Shown here one piece after another: positions 11,926 through 28,276 of a DNA stretch of 64,000 nt (position 1 is the first letter of the stretch; the number at the start of each line of letters is the position of its first letter). The notes beneath the pieces are model-generated. The model was not told where the DNA came from and did no database searches. It saw only the letters and a program-made list of their open reading frames with translations. A program made the position numbers and the translations under genes. Location: assembly GCF_024679095.1 (NCBI RefSeq), contig NC_066518.1, positions 5,402,610 through 5,466,609 of the forward strand. Direction: 5' to 3'. Source of the stretch: Eriocheir sinensis. Its lineage: Eukaryota > Arthropoda > Malacostraca > Decapoda > Varunidae.

Positions 11926-12010
11926 CAGAAGATGGTGTACAAAAAAGACGATATTTCAGGTGTATTCCTTAACAGCGAAGTCATGGTAAGGGAGTCTCGG
12001 TTGGGCTGAG

Positions 12011-12390
12011 AGGCGGGCGGCTAAGAGGAAATGTTAACAAGCGAAGATTCTGCTCCATCCTCACGACCATTCCATTTTAAGGATAACCACTAAGGCAAAT
12101 GAGGACTAAGCGTTGATGGCGCGACTCACGCTGCGAAGAAAAAAAAATATAAGGGGAACACAAAAAGCCCCATCTTGTTTCGGCTCGCGGAGTGCTTGCG
12201 TGGCGGGTAAAAGGAGTTTAAAGTTGAGGCAAAATATGTGGACAGACGCGCGGTAAAACAAAGCACGCAAAAGAAAGTAGAAAAAATGCATGAGTATGAA
12301 TAATAAAAGAATACTACATCAGAGACCTCACTCCCGCCATGAGAACTTGTGGCACTTATTCTGGGCGAGTGTTGAGTTGTGTGTGCGGCG
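12011..12390. other. Unique sequence
   Basis: Nothing recognised. Confidence 0.4.
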
Positions 12391-13065
12391 CGCTATTGTG
12401 GGTGGTGGTGGTGGGTGGGTGGGGGGGGGATGTTGTGTTGTGTTGTGGGGTACTGTGTGGTGCGGCGTGGTGTATGTGGTGTAGTGTAGTGAGGTGTGGT
12501 GTTGAGCGGTGTACTGTGCTGTCTTGTGATGTGGCTTGATGGGATATGGTCTTGTGCAGTGTGATGTGGTGTGGTCAGGTGATATGTGGTGTGGTGGTGT
12601 GTGGTATAGTACAGTGAGAGGCAGAGTGATGTGGTGTGGTGTGAAGGGAGGTGCCTGGCAGAGTATGGTGTGGTGTGTTGATTGAGTGTGTTATAAGATG
12701 CTGTGGCGTAAGAGTGAGCTGTGTTGTGGCCTATGCTGTGGGGTATATTGTGGCGTAAAATGTGGGGTATGCTGTGGTGTACGCTACATTGTGGTGTATG
12801 CTGTGTACGGGGTATGCTGTGAGGGTATATTGTGGCGTAAGATGTGGAGTATGCTGTGTAAGGGGTATGCTGTGGGGGTATATTGTGGCGTAAGATGTGG
12901 GGGTATGATGTGGTGTACGCTACATTGTGGTGTATGCTGTGTACGGGGTATGCTGTGGAGTATATTGTGGCGTAAGATGTGGAGTATGCTGTGGTGTATG
13001 CTATGTTGTGGTGTATGCCGTGTATGGGGTATGTTGTGGGGTTTAATGTGGCGTTCCGTGTCTAG
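12391..13065. repeat. GT-rich degenerate satellite
   Basis: About 670 bp dominated by GTGGTGT/GTATG words. In its second half a longer unit recurs around GGGTATATTGTGGCGTAAGA and GTGTATGCTGTGTACGGGGT, with copies near 12790-12900 and 12920-13000. The Cys/Gly/Val-rich frame at 12686-13201 is a by-product. Confidence 0.8.
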
Positions 13066-13353
13066 CAGGGGCGAGGTATGGCCAGAGTCCGTTGTTCTGG
13101 CGTGCTCCGTGCAGGTGGGACTCACTCGGTACAAAGCCAGCCTGCATAAAGTGGGCGGCAGGAAGAATGGACGGACCTACTACAGTTTATTTAGGCAGTA
13201 ACTGTATATCTATTCCACCGTGACCATAAACTCCGCCTTTCATTTAGAGTATCAAAGCTTCGGGACGTTAATTTATACTGATAATATGTGTGTACCTTTT
13301 TTTTGGTATATTAATCCTGTTTCACGAGGAAATAATAAAGCCTGTACGTCGGG

Positions 13354-13358
<5 letters not shown>
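13066..13358. other. Unique sequence
   Basis: Nothing recognised. Confidence 0.4.
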
Positions 13359-13450
<92 letters not shown>

Positions 13451-13557
13451 GTATTTGGCCTGTGCGGAGCGTTCATTTCCATACCATTTCTGGCGATCCT
13501 TTACTTCCGATGGTCTTGTAATGGTGTTGCGTTGTTGTTGTTGTTGTTGTTGTTGTA
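13359..13557. repeat. (CT)n and (GTT)n microsatellites
   Basis: (CT)n at 13359-13447 and (GTT)n at about 13531-13557. Confidence 0.95.
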
Positions 13558-13589
13558 GTTGTTGTAGGTGGTTGTGGTTGTGATGCTGA

Positions 13590-14322
13590 TACTCTGCTAT
13601 TACTGGTTGTGGTTATTATTATTGATACTAATGCTATTGTTTTGATTTCATAATTATCAACATCATCATCATCGTCTTACTCATCATTACTGTCATTGTT
13701 ATCATTGTAATCGTCATCCCCTTTCTTAATATTCATCACTATTATTCGTTTTCATCAACATAATCATCACTCGTATTCTCATTCTTATCAACATTCTCCT
13801 TCTCTTATTAATTAATCATCATCATTGTTCTCATCATTAGCATCACCTTCCTCCTCCTCTTCCTCTTCCTACTTCACCTCCTCCTCCTCTTCATCTTCAT
13901 CACCATCATCATCGTTCTCATCATTATCATCACTTCCACCTCCTCCTCCTCTTCATCTTCATCACCATCATCATCGTTCTCATCATTATCATCACCTTTC
14001 ACCTCCTCCTCCTCTTCATCTTCGTCACCATCATCATCGTTCTCATCATTATCATCACTTCCACCTCCTCCTCCACTTCATCTTCCTCATCACCATCATC
14101 ATCGTTCTCATCATTATCATCACCTTCCACCTCCTCCTCCTCTTCATCTTCGTCACCATCATCATCGTTCTCATTATTATCATCACTTCCACCTCCTCCT
14201 CCTCTTCATCTTCATCACCATCATCATCGTTCTCATCATTATCATCCCCTTCCTCCTATTCCTCTTCCTCTAGCTTCTCCACCTCCTCCTCCACTTCATC
14301 TTCCTCATCACCATCATCATTA
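13590..14322. repeat. CAT/ATT low complexity and a ~63-bp minisatellite
   Basis: Degenerate trinucleotide sequence to about 13830. Then six or seven copies of a 62-63-bp unit combine CATCATCATCGTTCTCATCA, TTATCATCAC and CACCTCCTCCTCCTCTTCAT. Observed starts of ATCGTTCT are 13911, 13973 and 14036. The Ser/His-rich 196-codon frame is a by-product of the multiple-of-three unit. Confidence 0.88.
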
Positions 14323-14665
14323 GCTCTCAGGTGTAATAAGGGGCACCTGTACCCTCTGCGTGTATGCCATCGGTGCCTCCTCGTTCATGCGGCGTCACTT
14401 TGCGTCCTTCGTTAAGACTCCCCTGCCCCCGCGCCCGTCCGTCCCTCCCTCTGGCGGTAGGTGTCGACTCTATGGACTCATCACCTGGCCTAATTGAGTC
14501 ATCTCTTCATTAACTTGATAAACATTCGCGGCAGCATTTCGTCCAGTCCAGAAGGAAAAAGATATTAACGAGATTTCAGGTGAAGTGGATGGAATAATTT
14601 GTACATGATTGTTTTTGTTTTTCTTTTGAGTTTCCTGTTGATTTTGTGTATATGTATATTTTTTT
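14323..14665. other. Unique sequence
   Basis: Nothing recognised. Confidence 0.4.
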
Positions 14666-14740
14666 GCCTCATCATCGTCACCCTAAGCCATTTTGCTCCC
14701 TTGTTCACTGCAGGATAGAGGCTTTTCCCGACGCTTCTTG
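14666..14740 (-). repeat. Partial copy of the LINE-like segment at 14971
   Basis: TGCCTCATCATCGTCACC, AAGCCATTTTGC, GCAGGATA.AGG and CTTTTCCCGACG parallel the start of the segment at 14971-15040. This copy is shorter and more diverged. Confidence 0.6.
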
Positions 14741-14772
14741 TTGATTTTGTGTTTACATCTGTATATCTTACC

Positions 14773-14966
14773 CAACGTTGCCAGATTGTCGTACTCGGCC
14801 GATCATATTTCCCGACTTCCTACCCCTAAACCGTCTTCCGGGCTCCAATAACGAAACTCATTTATAGTTATCGTTAAAAGAGTTAGATCCTGATGTTTCT
14901 TGGCAATAGTTAGGCGTCAGAAACCGGTAAATACTATGCTCTGAGTACGACAATCTGGTAACGGTG
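14773..14966. mobile_element. 194-bp MITE with ~24-bp terminal inverted repeats
   Basis: The left end, 14773-14796, reads CAACGTTGCCAGATTGTCGT then ACTC. The right end, 14943-14966, is its reverse complement with two mismatches (GAGTACGACAATCTGGTAAC then GGTG). The interior is non-coding. Size and ends fit a non-autonomous DNA transposon. No target duplication could be fixed by eye, so the superfamily is not assigned. Confidence 0.75.
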
Positions 14967-14970
14967 ATCT

Positions 14971-15160
14971 TGCCTCATCCTCATCACCTGAAGCCATTTT
15001 GCCATCTAGGTCCATGTAGGATAAAGGACTTTCCCGGCGTTTTTAGCCTCTTTCCGTCTGGTGTTAGTGCACTCCATCCTACTCCGGCAAAGGATCTAAT
15101 TGCATCACTCCACTTGGTTCTCTGTCTGTCTGCCCTGACTTCTACAATTTCCGGTTTGCC
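14971..15160 (-). pseudogene. Probable LINE ORF C-terminal fragment
   Basis: On the minus strand a frame open for about 55 codons contains TKWSDAIRSFAGVGWSALTP and ends in a stop shortly before 14985. The W-x-D-x-I-x-x-x-A-G-x-x-W pattern resembles the extreme C-terminus of many arthropod endonuclease/reverse-transcriptase proteins. The following residues do not match that family well, so the call is tentative. A partial second copy lies on the other side of the MITE. Confidence 0.4.
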
Positions 15161-15299
15161 ACTTTGTCATTTTTTTGTTATTTCGTTATCATTCCGTTAT
15201 TTCGTTATTGTCAATTTTTTTTATTCCGTTATAATTTTTTCCGTTATCATTTTTGTTATTCCGTTATTATTTCCACGCATGACACGACCTGCACACCAA

Positions 15300-16512
15300 G
15301 CCAATTCGTGTTCTTCATCATCATTCGTGTTCTTCATCACCATTCGTGTTCTTCATCATCATTCGTGTTCTTCATCATCATTCGTGTTCTTCATCATCAT
15401 TCGTGTTCTTCATCATCATTCGTGTTCTTCACCACAATTCGTGTTCATCACCATTCGTGTTCTTCGTCATCATTCGTGTTCTTCATCATCATTCGTGTTC
15501 TTCATCATCATTCGTGTTCTTCATCATCATTCGTGTTCATCACCATTCGTGTTCTTCATCATCATTCGTGTTCTTCATCATCATTCGTGTTCTTCATCAT
15601 CATTCGTGTTCTTCATCATCATTCGTGTTCTTCACCACAATTCGTGTTCTTCATCATCATTCGTGTTCTTCATCATCATTCGTGTTCTTCATCATCATTC
15701 GTGTTCATCACCATTCGTGTTCTTCATCATCATTCGTGTTCTTCATCATCATTCGTGTTCTTCATCATCATTCGTGTTCATCATCATTCGTGTTCTTCAT
15801 CATCATTCGTGTTCTTCATCATCATTCGTGTTCTTCATCATCATTCGTGTTCTTCATCATCATTCGTGTTCTTCATCATCATTCGTGTTCTTCATCATCA
15901 TTCGTGTTCTTCATCATCACTCGTGTTCTTCATCACCATTCGTGTTCTTCATCATCATTCGTGTTCTTCATCATCACTCGTGTTCTTCATCACCATTCGT
16001 GTTCTTCATCACCATTCGTGTTCTTCATCATCATTCGTGTTCTTCATCATCACTCGTGTTCTTCATCATCATTCGTGTTCTTCATCATCATTCGTGTTCT
16101 TCATCACCATTCGTGTTCTTCATCATCATTCGTGTTCTTCATCATCATTCGTGTTCTTCATCACCATTCGTGTTCTTCATCATCATTCGTGTTCTTCATC
16201 ATCATTCGTGTTCTTCATCATCATTCGTGTTCTTCATCATCACTCGTGTTCTTCATCACCATTCGTGTTCTTCATCACCATTCGTGTTCTTCATCATCAT
16301 TCGTGTTCTTCATCATCACTCGTGTTCTTCATCATCATTCGTGTTCTTCATCATCATTCGTGTTCTTCATCACCATTCGTGTTCTTCATCATCACTCGTG
16401 TTCTTCATCATCATTCGTGTTCTTCATCATCATTCGTGTTCTTCATCATCATTCGTGTTCTTCATCACCATTCGTGTTCTTCATCATCATTCGTGTTCTT
16501 CATCATCATTGG
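15300..16512. repeat. 19-bp minisatellite, about 60 copies
   Basis: The unit is ATTCGTGTTCTTCATCATC, with frequent ATCACC and ACTCGTG variants and several 16-bp units lacking a CTT (for example near 15444, 15537 and 15706). The unit contains no stop word in any forward phase, and 19 is not a multiple of three, so all three forward frames stay open for 450-530 codons. None should be taken as a gene. Confidence 0.95.
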
Positions 16513-17660
16513 AGTATCTTGGAATTTTGTCCGAGCCCCGCTCGCTTCATATCTCCGCCCCATGATACACCCAACATATTTTTCTCCCTGTACCATTTCC
16601 GCCTCTTACTCGTCCTTCTATATACATATATATTCTTTTTAATAATATGTTTTTTTTTCCACTTCAATTACCCTCGTTTTATTTCGTAGCGAATTAGTAT
16701 CCTGCCGAGTATTTTTTTTTTTTTCTAGCATGACGGACTAAAAAAGGGAATTTCGGTGGAGCGGCGTCGCGGGTGAGGGGGGGAAGGGGGGGGGGATTGG
16801 GGAGCGAGGAACAGCTACGGAATTCATGGCGGTGACGGTACGCTCTAAAAGGCGGCTCCATTTATTCAGTCCTACAAGGAGCGGGACAACTAATTTCCTG
16901 CAATCCGATCAGGCTCTCTTCGTCTTTTGGCTTTGCTTTCTACATGGCTGCACTGCTTTTTACTATTTTCAAGGTTTTACTGTGTAGCATTCCATGATGA
17001 ATCTGTATTTCTTTTCAGTGGAATTTAACTTTACATGATTAAAAAAATGATTCCTGCAGATGCATCCGTTGTATATTCATCGTCACTTTAGTGTTCTTCT
17101 CTGTAGCTTATTGTGATATTGCTAATAGCTAAATATAACATTACTTCCTTAATAGAAACAAAAGATAAAGATCCTTGCCAATGTGTCTGCGTGTCACGGT
17201 GTGTGTGTTGCAGATTCATCACTTCAGGTTCCCAAGATTACAACACTGCCAAGGGTACTCCATGGGAAGGAAGGGAAGGGTGAAGTCATACCCATCTCTG
17301 CTCTCTGTCCCTCACGATTACCGAACTATTTATCTTGGTATTAATGATAGTGGTGGCAGTGCTGTGATCCAGTGTTTCCCGGGAGAGGTGAACGCCCTGG
17401 GTACCTTCCATTACCTATCCAATTAATGAAAGCCCACCACCCGCAGCGCCGGTGAAATAATAATGACGCGTCTGCTCAATTTTCACCACATTTCGACGTG
17501 GATCATTAGATATTTTCATCTGATATTTTCGCCATGTCGACGGTGCAGAGGGAAATATTGTGTGGCCTTCAGACCTGACAATATCACAGATCTTCCTCAC
17601 GGCACCCCACACTCAGGCTGTTCCTCCTTATCGGCAGGTTGTTGCTCAAAATCCAGCAGC
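16513..17660. other. Unique sequence
   Basis: A G-rich patch lies at 16770-16800. A frame at 17175-17426 (+) is open for 83 codons and includes a possible acceptor, TGTGTGTGTTGCAG, at about 17211, but no family is recognised. Nothing else is supported. Confidence 0.3.
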
Positions 17661-17883
17661 TTAACCCGGTAGCAGCAGGGATCATGTTTCTTAATGGTCC
17701 CTCTAAGCGAGAAAAATGAGAAAAAATCACCTCTCACACAAACCAGTTCATAATATATATCGAAACATTTGTGATCAGTTCATGCATCATCTATTTTTTG
17801 GGGTTTATAACATGGCACAAATTTGGCCCGTTGCTACTACACGGTAAAGCCACAAATTTGGCCCGTCGCTGCTACCGGGTTAA
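17661..17883. mobile_element. piggyBac-type MITE (TTAA target sites)
   Basis: The element is bounded by TTAA on both sides (17661-17664 and 17880-17883). The ends are perfect inverted repeats: left TTAACCCGGTAGCAGC, right GCTGCTACCGGGTTAA. TTAA duplication with CCC...GGG termini is characteristic of the piggyBac superfamily. At 223 bp with no ORF it is non-autonomous. Near the right end, the terminal ~35 bp (ACAAATTTGGCCCGT.GCT.CTAC) is present twice in tandem, at about 17816 and 17850; the inner copy is decayed. Confidence 0.85.
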
Positions 17884-20245
17884 GGTTTGGCTCAAATTAT
17901 ACGCATCACTCGGAGTCTCAATGTTTCCTAGCAATAACTAGTCGAGAAAGTAGTCGGAGCGGAGTGCCATCCATGCTCCCCCCTGACCCGGTAGCGAGAA
18001 CTGCCGTCCGAGCACCGCAGGATCGTCGCGGCAAACCCATTTCCAGTACACGGTAAGGAAGTGGAGGTCCAATAGAACTGTCAACACTGGTCTAAGGAAA
18101 GAATAAGGAAGACAGCGGCGCCGATAAAAAAGCTATTGAGTTTATGGATGGCTGTCTATATTCCCAAGGCCAAGAATTATTTCAAAGGGAAACGGCGCCA
18201 ACAGAAACAGGAGGAATTCTGTTTGGAAAGATGGAAAATACGTACAAACACGAGGAAGGGAACGCTGCCTCGTATAATGCCCCGAGTGGAGTTCCGATGA
18301 GTTACGGGAGGGAGGAAAACTCGCTCTGTCACCTTCGTCACTTGACATTCGTTCCCTCCCGCCTCTCCCTCCCCAGCGTCGTGGTCCTCACTCAGATCGG
18401 GACTCAGGGCCAAGGCGAGGGTACGAACTCATTACTGCTGAACACTTTTACTGGAGGCAAGGCTGCGGCAGATATATATAGCGGGGCGGGGCTGCCACCT
18501 GGGCCCACCTGCTGGACGGTAACGGGGCCGTGGAACGAACCGAAGGGCAAACAAGCGAGCTGAAGTATTCGTGCCCTTGAGAAAAAAAAACCCCACTGAC
18601 TACTTCACGCCCGGGGCACCGCTCGCTCCCCACACAAACAACATTATTCTCTCTCTATGACTGTGACAGCTTGGCACAGTGGCAGGGAATTTATGATCGT
18701 ATGTTAAGATTAATGTCTGTTAAAATAAGGACTGTGTGGAAGCCAACGGCGGCAGGTGAGGCCGCTACTCACACACAGAAGTTGTATCCGGGGAAGAATT
18801 TACTGGATTTCATAGGCAACAAGCGCTTCTTTTTCGTGAGCTTAAAGGTTTGGCAAATTTAAAAAAGATATATGTTTTGTGATAGGCAAGATGCGCTCGA
18901 CGAGGGGCCGAAGCCTTTGACGGCGTGACAGTCTTTTGACCAACTGCTTCTCTAAAAGTTCGTGCCTTTGAGAACTATCGTTTACGATTTAATTATTAAA
19001 TATGTTACTGGTGTCGTAATGACTGTTTGACTTTGTAATCGAGTAAAGGGAAATATCAACAACAAAAATTGTCTCTGCTAATCATTGTAATGAAATATAT
19101 CATTTGTTGCTGTCATTTCCACTTGGCTTCCCAATCAATAGCCGGGCAGCTCAGGTAACAAGGCCTCACCTTTTGACGCACGACTCCCACCTCGTGATGG
19201 ACAAGCGCAATATTTTACTAAGGCGAAACATTAAACCTCACACAGCGAGGAGAAAAACAATCGCAAATGACCAATCTTTACGTTCACGAGTGTTAATTTC
19301 ACTTCCCATCACTGCTCTGACACAGGAGGCGCGTGCCGCCGACACGACGCTGATTTCCGGAGCTTGATAGCTGCCGAGTGGCCTCTCGTCACCCCCGCCA
19401 TTACCTGATAGGCCCTGCTCTCAGCGAATTGGCAATTGCAATGTCTCCGTCAGCTCTTCACGCTCGGATGGGAGCACTGCGCCACACACCCTGGTCGGGG
19501 CTCATCCTTCAAGTGTGGGTGCCCTTAGACACTCTGTCCGTTTTCGTTTAATACAAGGAAATCAACACATAATATATTTTACTCCCTGCTGTGACTCGCT
19601 CTCTCAGTTTTGTCAAACAAACTAGGTAAACATATTTGTTCATTTAGATGAGCGCTTTATTTTATTATTAAATCCCACACACGTGTTGTCCTAGTGACCC
19701 AATTTGGTGTGTGTGCGCTGCCTTGCCGACAATAGCGCCTCGGATCAACATTGAATAAGTGATTATTTATTACCATTCGTAATGTCTGAAGTGTCAAGTT
19801 ACGCATATTTGTAGCGGGCAGTGATATTGTTTTATGGCACGTAGGAAGGTCTGGAGCGGTGGAGAAACAAACGCTATGAATGATGAAGGAGCGGGGGGAG
19901 GAGAGCATCAATATTTAGGAGAAAATGAGGAAAGGAGCAGAGGCTTGAAACTATCGCTGGTCACACTGGAGTACAATAAAGGTTTGAATTTAATTCCGTA
20001 GATCTAGTTACCCCACCCTCTGTTAGTGGATATATCTCTTTTTAACCAATGAACCGTGTGACACAAGAGAGAACGTAGTGAGATAGAGAGGAATGTAGTG
20101 AGGTAACAACGAACAAAACAAAACTCATCAACCCCAACACTGACAGCACTGGAAAAGCCACGCCCGGGGACTTAGCAGGAGCTTGAGTGCATTTCATGTC
20201 ACACCAAATTACACATTAATCCTGGGAGAGGGAGTTGCTTAAGCT
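17884..20245. other. Unique sequence, about 2.4 kb
   Basis: No gene recognised. A 139-codon frame at 18144-18563 (+) has no domain or convincing splice sites. A TATATATA word next to a GC-box-like GGGGCGGGG at 18472-18490 could be a promoter by chance. The rest is AT-rich and featureless. Confidence 0.3.

Positions 20246-20292
<47 letters not shown>
20246..20292. repeat. (GT)n microsatellite
   Basis: Uninterrupted GT, about 47 bp. Confidence 0.97.
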
Positions 20293-22133
<1,841 letters not shown>

Positions 22134-22184
<51 letters not shown>

Positions 22185-22195
22185 AAAAAAAAAAA
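22134..22195. repeat. (CA)n followed by poly-A
   Basis: (CA)n to about 22180 and then 15 A. The same arrangement recurs at 58541-58611. Confidence 0.95.
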
Positions 22196-22329
22196 GGGGG
22201 TCAAATTCAAGATAGGCAAGACAGCCTCGCTCACCTGCTCGACGCACTGCCACGCCCTGCTCGGGGCTCACGTCAGGGACTCACCTGGAAGGGGAGAAAA
22301 AAATACATGAATATAATATTTTGACAGTA

Positions 22330-23275
<946 letters not shown>

Positions 23276-23326
23276 TTTAGAAGCACAACAAATATGTGGC
23301 TAAAATATGAGGATACGGATGAGCAA

Positions 23327-23343
23327 AATTATTATTATTATTA

Positions 23344-23422
<79 letters not shown>

Positions 23423-23455
23423 CAGTAGCAGCGGCAGCAGAAGTATTATTATTAG

Positions 23456-23500
<45 letters not shown>

Positions 23501-23625
23501 GAAGTAATAGAAGTAGTAGAAGTAGTAGCAATAACAGGAGGAGGAGGAGGAGGAGGAGGAAGAGGAGGAGGAGGAGGAGGCGGAGGAGGAGGAAGAGGAG
23601 GAGGAGGAGGAGGAGGAGGAGGAGA
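23327..23625. repeat. (ATT)n-(AGT/AGC)n-(ATT)n-(GGA)n compound tract
   Basis: (ATT)n at about 23327-23421, a mixed AGC/AGT segment, (ATT)n at 23455-23500, AGT repeats, then (GGA)n at 23536-23625. The 199-codon Leu/Ile/Arg-rich frame is a by-product. Confidence 0.95.
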
Positions 23626-24830
<1,205 letters not shown>

Positions 24831-25421
24831 CGTGGTCCATTATTTTCAAAACATGCAAGGCGACCATAGACAGAAAAAAATGTTGTCCGTATTAATTGTG
24901 ACGGTTCCGCAGCCTCGTGTATAGTTTTTCTTCGTGACATAAATACACGCGCGTGGTCGGCCGCCTCGCTGGCCCCACCGGCGGCAGGTAAAATATACAG
25001 TTACCTTTTTGCCGCGAATCGTTAACAAGCGTCCGGCACTTTTTTCCCCTCCTTTTTAATGATGCACGTACAATATTACTGTAAAATTCGCTTCTTTATT
25101 TACCGCCAGAAAATTTCGCATTGTAAGAGCATTTTAAAGTCTCCCTACGCCGGCACTCCATCCAACAAACCGTACACGACCAGGAATTGTTTAACATTTC
25201 CACGCGGAACTCAATTAATTGCACATTCATATTCACTTTCTCTGGCTGCTGTAAAAGGCTGAGCGGTGCCATGACTTTTAATAACGGTGATAACAGCATT
25301 ATTAATATCAGTTCTTATAATCATCATCATTACATTTGGTGAAAATACAAATAAATATATACGAACACATTTATAAAAAAATAATAATAGTGCTATCACA
25401 ATGACAATAACAATAAATTAC
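24831..25421. other. Unique sequence
   Basis: Nothing recognised. Confidence 0.4.
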
Positions 25422-26044
<623 letters not shown>

Positions 26045-26809
26045 TGACCCAGAAGTCCCGCCCCCCTTTTTCAAATTAATGGCAGCTGATTGGTCGGATG
26101 AAAGGAGCTTGGAGTTAGGAGTCAATTGATTGGTATTATAAGACTCTATCACCTCTCACATTAACAATTTATGAAGGTTAAAGAGGGGGTCAGTTTAGTT
26201 CTAATGAGTGTTTCCTTAGGTTCATGGTACAGAAGAAGGGTCAAACTAACACCAGGGTCATAAAACTACTCCTGGAAATGCCCACAACTCCTACGAAAGC
26301 CTTGTCAAATATGTGTAAAGAGGGGGTCAGTTTAGTTCTAATGAGTGTTTCCTTAGGTTCATGGTACAGAAGAAGGGTCAAACTAACACCAGGGTCATAA
26401 AGCTACTCCTGGAAATGCCCACAACTCCTACGAAAGCCTTGTCAAATATGTGTAAAGAGGGGGTCAGTTTAGTTCTAATGAGTGTTTCCTTAGGTTCATG
26501 GTACAGAAGAAGGGTCAAACTAACACCAGGGTCATAAAACTACTCCTGGAAATAGCCACAACTCCTACGAAAGCCTTGTCAAATATGTGTAAAGAGGGGG
26601 TCAGTTTAGTTCTAATGAGTGTTTCCTTAGGTTCATGGTACAGAAGAAGGGTCAAACTAACACCAGGGTCATAAAACTACTCCTGGAAATGCCCACAACT
26701 CCTACGAAAGCCTTGTCAAATATGTGTTCTTGGGCGGCGAAATGTCTTATAATACCACCCAATGTTACTCTGCAGCCAAGGTGAGGGAGGGGCCGGGGCT
26801 TCTGGGTCA
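26045..26809. mobile_element. TIR element carrying an internal 137-bp tandem array
   Basis: The left end reads TGACCCAGAAGTCCCGCCCC. The reverse complement of the right end reads TGACCCAGAAGCCCCGGCCC, so the ends are inverted repeats of about 20 bp with two mismatches. Between them lie a ~140-bp left arm, four 137-bp repeats and an ~80-bp right arm. No ORF is present. It is best read as a non-autonomous DNA transposon with an expanded core. Target duplications were not resolved. Confidence 0.7.
26184..26728 (+). repeat. 137-bp x 4 near-identical tandem repeat
   Basis: The word AGGGGGTCAG recurs at 26184, 26321, 26458 and 26595, exactly 137 bp apart each time. The copies differ at only a few positions (for example AAGCTACTCC for AAACTACTCC, and AATAGCCAC for AATGCCCAC). 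That points to recent expansion or homogenisation. Confidence 0.93.
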
Positions 26810-27602
<793 letters not shown>

Positions 27603-27613
27603 AGAGTGAGTGA

Positions 27614-27699
<86 letters not shown>
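27603..27699. repeat. (GAGT)n then (GT)n
   Basis: Four GAGT units pass into (GT)n, which runs to about 27698. Confidence 0.97.
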
Positions 27700-27701
<2 letters not shown>

Positions 27702-28110
27702 ACTCGCGATGCACTGAGCAGCCCATCAAAGTGTGAAACATCAAACCCGCCGCCCACATACACACACGCCCTTCGTAAATCCTTCCACGGGGCGGCTGAG
27801 TAACATTCGCCGCTATATAGAAAAGCCACTCACATCACATCCCCCAAGGACGCGTGTGAAGCCTGAAATATATGTTGAGGATTATGTAAGAAGTGAAAAC
27901 ATCGAGGACTACGGAGAGAAATGCGTGCGTGAAAACTTAATATATCTAGGTCATTGAATTTTCTGTGGAGGACGAAAATATTTCCAGCAAACATGCTTGA
28001 GAGACCTTCATTATACTTTTTATCCTCCAATGAACGAAAGACGACTCACGTAAAGGGGACCAGGGAATATACTATGTCTACGAAGAATGGTTCATCACGC
28101 TATCACCACA
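27700..28110. other. Unique sequence
   Basis: Nothing recognised. Confidence 0.4.
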
Positions 28111-28276
28111 TTTTTTTTTTTTACAACAAAGGAGACAGCTCAAGGGCACAAAAAAAGGAAACAATAATAAAAAAAAGCCCGCTACTCGCTGCTCCTAAAA
28201 AGAATCAAAAGAGGTGGCCGAAAGAGGGGTCAATTTCGGGAGGAGACGTGTTCTGATACCCTCCTCTTGAAAGAGT
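28111..28276 (-). mobile_element. LINE-A 3'-end fragment (longest tail copy)
   Basis: The minus strand starts inside the ORF end (CTCTTTCAAGAGGAGGGTAT, the SFKRRV codons). It passes the stop and GAGTAGCGGGCTTTTTTT, then GCCCTTGAGCTGTCTCC, and ends TTGTTGTAAAAAAAAA (T-run at 28111-28122 on this strand). It aligns with 6330-6500. Confidence 0.8.

Larger units (their letters stand above)
11175..12010. repeat. Degenerate ~100-bp tandem repeat, interrupted by LINE-A tails
   Basis: The unit is marked by AAGTGACGTCATG, GGAGGGTTGGTCA.AC and ACGATATT..AAGGAGTAT. Clear unit starts are at 11602, 11701 and 11806. A degenerate unit starts at 11971, and an earlier partial one lies at 11180-11375. Spacing is 99 and 105 bp where uninterrupted. 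Two units are split by LINE-A tails (11208-11335 and 11850-11925). Confidence 0.75.

Noticed and set aside
15164..16689. Three forward open frames of 447-533 codons
   Set aside because: They are the three readings of one 19-bp minisatellite. The unit has no stop in any phase, so openness is automatic.
18144..18563. 139-codon ORF with upstream and downstream TATA/GC-box-like words
   Set aside because: No domain, no splice or codon-bias support; the promoter-like words lie inside the frame rather than before it.
26184..26728. CRISPR array
   Set aside because: The 137-bp units are directly contiguous and near-identical, with no short repeat/variable spacer pattern, and the genome is eukaryotic.
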